Positions 61,188-64,000 of a stretch of 64,000 bases of DNA are shown here, piece after piece. The stretch spans positions 11,460-75,459 of the forward strand of contig JBGOEJ010000016.1 in assembly GCA_041446545.1 (NCBI GenBank), in the 5' to 3' direction. A program made the position numbers and the translations under genes. The notes beneath the pieces were generated by a model. It was not told the origin of the DNA. It saw only the letters and a list, made by a program, of their open reading frames with translations, and did no database searches. This stretch comes from Fervidibacter canadensis (GTDB lineage: Bacteria > Armatimonadota > Fervidibacteria > Fervidibacterales > Fervidibacteraceae). Position 1 is the first letter of the stretch; every line of letters starts with the position of its first letter.

Positions 61188-61260
61188 AGGGGCATAGGGA
61201 GACGATGCGTCGGCGGTTGAAGCACTATACTTTTGGGCGGAGACATTGCCATCAGGAACG

Positions 61261-62610
61261 ATGGAGTGTGATGGTTTCATGGCTTCCTTGCGCGTGGTTG
61301 GGGGGCAAGTCTTGCGTGGGGTCGTAGAAGTGAGCGGCAGCAAAAATGCCGCCTTGGCTGTCCTTCCTGCCCCTTTGCTTTGTCGGGGCGTTGTCCGCTT
61401 GCATCGTGTGCCAGACATCACGGATGTGCACACGATGCTGCGGCTCATTCGTTCTTTGGGTATCCATGCCCGATTTGAAAACGAGACCGTAGAGATGGAC
61501 ACAACCAACCTTTTCCCCCGTCCCCTTCCCAATGGTTCAGTGGCAGAAATTCGCGCTTCCATTTACCTTGCCGGAGCGCTTTTGGCACGCTTTGGCGAAG
61601 TGACCATCGGGTTGCCCGGCGGGTGCCCTTTGCACCGTCGGGTCGATTTTCATCTGGATGCCTTTCAACGGATGGGAGCGGAAGTTTTCTTTGATGGCGA
61701 AATCATTCGGGCAGTTTGCCCCAAGGGACGGCTGCAAGGGGCGGTCATTGAATTAGACCCGCGCTGGCGAAGTGTCGGCACGACCGTCAACATCCTACTG
61801 GCAGCCTCGTTAGCCGAGGGGACGACGGTCATCAAAAACGCGGCGATGGAACCTGAAGTCGTCTCTTGCGCCCGCTACTTAAAAGCGATGGGGGCACAAA
61901 TTGAGGGCGAAGGGACGACGACCATCACCATCCTCGGCGTAACAGAATTACACCCTGCCGATTGGATTGTCATCCCTGACCGCATAGAAGCAGGGACTTA
62001 CCTGTTAGCCGGCGCAGTCACACAGGGCGAGGTAACGACCATCGGCGTCCCTGAAGAATGGCTCCGTCCCCTTCTGCAAAAACTCGTGGAAGCAGGGGCA
62101 CAAGTAACGGCGGAGGGGGAACGCATCACGGTCGCCATGCACCAACGACCCCGCCCTATCGCTTTGATCACCGAACCTTTCCCCGGCTTCCCGACGGATT
62201 TGCAACCGCCGATGGGCGCTTTTCTGAGCCGAGGGGAAGGCGTCAGCCTGATCGTAGAAACCATCCATCCCGATAGGCTGCTTTACTTGAAGGAGTTGGC
62301 GAAGTTAGGAGCTCAAGTCGTCTTAGAGGAGGCTGCCAACCCTAAACGCTTGCCTTGCTTGGCATGGCTAACAGGCGTGGAAAATCTGCAGGGTTCCGTC
62401 GTGGAAGCCCATGACCTTCGGGGGGGTGTTGCCTTGTTACTGGCTGGGTTGGCAGCCGAAGGAGAAACAATTATCCACCAAGCCGAAAAACTTTGGCGAG
62501 GCTATGCCCACTTCCCTGAAAAGTTCGCCGCTTTGGGCGCTTCCTTTGAACTGACGGAGCCGTCAGGAGAGCAGGTGAAGGGCTATGCTGTCGCGGAGTT
62601 TGGGCATTGA
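61261..62610 (+). CDS. murA: UDP-N-acetylglucosamine 1-carboxyvinyltransferase
   Basis: 449 residues. MurA landmarks: VEVSGSKNAALAVLPAPLLC (Lys-Asn pair), ASIYLAGALLARFGEVTIGLPGGCPLHRRVDFHL with the catalytic Cys about residue 122, and AGTYLLAGAVTQGEV. It catalyses the first committed step of peptidoglycan synthesis: enolpyruvyl transfer from PEP to UDP-GlcNAc (fosfomycin target). Start ATG at 61261; the frame also opens 15 bases earlier with no good site. Overlaps mreB by 26 bases, suggesting coupled translation. Confidence 0.93.
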   Translation: MECDGFMASLRVVGGQVLRGVVEVSGSKNAALAVLPAPLLCRGVVRLHRVPDITDVHTMLRLIRSLGIHARFENETVEMDTTNLFPRPLPNGSVAEIRASIYLAGALLARFGEVTIGLPGGCPLHRRVDFHLDAFQRMGAEVFFDGEIIRAVCPKGRLQGAVIELDPRWRSVGTTVNILLAASLAEGTTVIKNAAMEPEVVSCARYLKAMGAQIEGEGTTTITILGVTELHPADWIVIPDRIEAGTYLLAGAVTQGEVTTIGVPEEWLRPLLQKLVEAGAQVTAEGERITVAMHQRPRPIALITEPFPGFPTDLQPPMGAFLSRGEGVSLIVETIHPDRLLYLKELAKLGAQVVLEEAANPKRLPCLAWLTGVENLQGSVVEAHDLRGGVALLLAGLAAEGETIIHQAEKLWRGYAHFPEKFAALGASFELTEPSGEQVKGYAVAEFGH

Positions 62611-63580
62611 CTTGGGGACGACGAGTGTTCGGGTTTTTGTCAAGGGCAAGGGCATCGTTTTGCGAGAGCCTTCCGTCGTTGCTGTAGACCGAAGAGGCAA
62701 CATCTTAGCCGTCGGAGAAGAAGCCAAGCGGATGATCGGCAAAACCCCCAGTTCTATCGTCGCCCGCCAACCCCTGCGGGAAGGTGTCATCGCCGATTAT
62801 ACGACGACAGCCGCTATGCTCAAATACTTCATCCGCAAAGCCTGTGGGCGTTGGACGCTTTTTAAGCCCGAAGTTATCGTCTGCGTCCCCGCCAAAGCGA
62901 CGGGCGTGGAGCGACGAGCCGTCGTGGATGCCGCTTTGGAAGCAGGAGCCCGCCGTGCTTTCCCCATTGAAGAGCCGATGGCAGCCGCCATCGGAGCAGG
63001 CTTGCCTATCACTGAACCAGGGGCAAATGTCGTCGTGGACATCGGCGGCGGCACGACAGATATCGCCGTCATCTCTCTGGGCGGCATCGTCGTCAGCGAT
63101 TCCATCCGCATCGGCGGCATCAAATTGGACGAAGCCATTGCCCGCTACATCAAGCGCGAATGCAACCTGCTCATCGGTGAGCAAACCGCCGAAGAAATCA
63201 AAATCCGCATCGGCTCCGCTTACAAATTGCCGCAGGAATTGAGCATGGAAGTGCGAGGACGCGACTTGGTCACGGGCTTACCCAAAACCGTTCGCATCAC
63301 TTCAGAAGAAATTCGCAACGCCCTCAGCGAACCCATCGGACAAATTGTCGCCCGCGTGAAATCTGTGTTAGAGCAAACGCCACCAGAATTAGCCGCTGAA
63401 GTCGTCACCAGAGGTATCGTCCTCACAGGCGGTGGGGCTTTACTGCGGGGCTTAGACAAACTGCTGCAATTAGAGACAGGGGTGCCCGTCCGCCTCGCCG
63501 ACGACCCTGTCTCCGCCGTCGCCCTCGGCACAGGTTTAGCACTGGACATGATTCATGTTTTGCATCTGGACGGACGCTGA
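62585..63580 (+). CDS. mreB: Rod-shape-determining actin homologue MreB
   Basis: 331 residues. Actin-fold motifs: LGIDLGTTSVRVFVKGKGIVLREPSVVA, VVDIGGGTTDIAVISLGG (phosphate 2), IGEQTAEEIKIRIGSA and VLTGGGALLRGLDKLLQ (adenosine). It forms filaments directing lateral wall synthesis. Start ATG lies inside the end of murA with AGGTGAAGG ahead. MreC and MreD do not follow directly. Confidence 0.93.
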   Translation: MLSRSLGIDLGTTSVRVFVKGKGIVLREPSVVAVDRRGNILAVGEEAKRMIGKTPSSIVARQPLREGVIADYTTTAAMLKYFIRKACGRWTLFKPEVIVCVPAKATGVERRAVVDAALEAGARRAFPIEEPMAAAIGAGLPITEPGANVVVDIGGGTTDIAVISLGGIVVSDSIRIGGIKLDEAIARYIKRECNLLIGEQTAEEIKIRIGSAYKLPQELSMEVRGRDLVTGLPKTVRITSEEIRNALSEPIGQIVARVKSVLEQTPPELAAEVVTRGIVLTGGGALLRGLDKLLQLETGVPVRLADDPVSAVALGTGLALDMIHVLHLDGR

Positions 63581-63615
63581 CGCCTGATGCTTGCTTTCTC
63601 TTAACCCACACCGAC

Positions 63616-63783
63616 ATGCTCAGAGGAGCGGGGACTTTGGAGCACATTTATGAAGCCTTGACCGTTGGCAAAGCCCAAGCCGCCTTAGTCGCCTCCCTCA
63701 CCCACTACGGCAAGTCTCGCATCGCCGACATCAAAAATTACCTCGCTCAAAAAGGCATCCTTGTCCGCAGAAACGAGCCTTGA
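63616..63783 (+). pseudogene. Remnant of hisF (imidazole glycerol phosphate synthase cyclase) C-terminus
   Basis: 55 codons: MLRGAGTLEHIYEALTVGKA then QAALVASLTHYGKSRIADIK and NYLAQKGILVR. This matches the last part of HisF (GGAGTLEHI..., ALAASIFHFGEYTI..., KEYLRERGIPVR). No other part of the ~250-residue enzyme is present, so it is a fragment or pseudogene rather than a functional gene. It follows mreB by 36 bases. Confidence 0.65.
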
Positions 63784-63824
63784 TTTTTAAGCCTTCGATG
63801 GTCAATTACAGACGCAGGGGGGGT

Positions 63825-63830
63825 TATAAT
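63825..63830 (+). promoter_or_regulatory. Perfect -10 box upstream of the last gene
   Basis: TATAAT at 63825-63830, 36 bases before the start codon at 63866. No clear -35 is found 16-18 bases upstream. Follows the hisF remnant, so the last gene starts a new transcript. Confidence 0.4.
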
Positions 63831-63865
63831 GCGGGGCGAGTTCAGGGAAAAGGGAGGCGATAAGG

Positions 63866-64000
63866 ATGTGGCACCGTCTCTATCGTGACCACTGGCTTTT
63901 GGGCGCCCTCAAAGACACAATGCCAAGAAGAAAGTGGCTGAAATCTTTCAACTTCCGCCTTTCCTTTCGCCGTTTCCTTTGCATCATCCTCGTCTTCGCT
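63866..64000 (+). CDS. Start of an uncharacterised protein (cut by window edge)
   Basis: 45 codons visible: MWHRLYRDHWLLGALKDTM followed by a basic stretch and a hydrophobic start (FLCIILVFA), so probably a membrane or exported protein. Start ATG has GGGAGGCG eight bases ahead. No family can be assigned. Confidence 0.55.
   Translation, partial: MWHRLYRDHWLLGALKDTMPRRKWLKSFNFRLSFRRFLCIILVFA

Noticed and set aside
1..64000. tRNA genes, rRNA genes, CRISPR arrays, prophage or insertion sequences
   Set aside because: No GGTTCGAATCC-type T-arms, no regular 25-40-bp spaced repeats, and no transposase or phage-like protein were seen.

Overview
The window reads as chromosomal DNA of a thermophilic or hot-spring bacterium close to the Armatimonadota (Fervidibacter-like). 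That is an inference. It rests on DUF1559-type pilin-like proteins (GFTLIELLVVIAII start, H-x-G-G-A-N ... DGHxKW end), two DUF6785-like polytopic membrane proteins, many Gfo/Idh/MocA, sugar-isomerase, ThuA and beta-propeller proteins, and core genes that resemble no well-known phylum closely. There are no rRNA or tRNA genes, no CRISPR array, no prophage and no recognisable transposase. Coding density is very high: no stretch over 300 bases lacks a gene, and the longest gaps (about 205-220 bases at 10206-10420, 17724-17945, 41776-41983, 53453-53657 and 55372-55586) hold promoters or small repeats.

Layout. 1-6.5 kb (minus): secreted or polysaccharide-related enzymes (heparinase-like, acetyl-xylan-esterase-like hydrolase, beta-propeller, deacetylase with a GATase-like front). 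6.6-8.7 kb (plus): ParB-like protein and gcvT. 8.7-17.7 kb (minus): dnaN with a small membrane protein, a thioredoxin-fold cluster, cysteine desulfurase, Uma2, a nucleotidyltransferase-HEPN fusion, a lone ABC ATPase, CAAX protease and a xylose-isomerase-like protein. 17.9-25 kb (plus): TPR, amino-acid permease, methyltransferase, DUF6785 protein and Uma2, ending at a strong bidirectional terminator. 25-31.4 kb: three pilin-like genes (two of them interrupted), thioredoxin-like and small membrane proteins that are paralogues of those near dnaN, an AraC regulator and a second DUF6785 protein. 31.5-36.8 kb (plus): oxidoreductase, large N6-adenine DNA methylase, atpC and an rRNA/tRNA methyltransferase. 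36.8-43 kb: bioY, glcD, ThuA, MazG, a redoxin-cytochrome-copper monooxygenase fusion and an alcohol dehydrogenase. 43-53.5 kb: a duplicated ABC-2-like membrane protein, carboxypeptidase-regulatory-like and TolB-like proteins, oxidoreductase, FGE-like protein, marC, tusA, tadE and a lipid kinase. 53.6-64 kb: leuC, RNase G, a DnaA-domain-I-like protein, a zinc-ribbon-like protein, an isomerase, a second CAAX protease, a diadenylate cyclase, murA-mreB, a hisF remnant and the start of an unknown gene.

Two themes run through the window. First, genes usually found in operons with their partners (atpC, gcvT, leuC, glcD, an ABC ATPase, tadE) stand alone. Second, there is a layer of dispersed short repeats: arrays of 7-bp units that appear to have inserted in frame inside at least four protein genes, and a 25-bp palindrome present three times between genes. 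The repeat layer is the least-explained feature and the best candidate for something undescribed.
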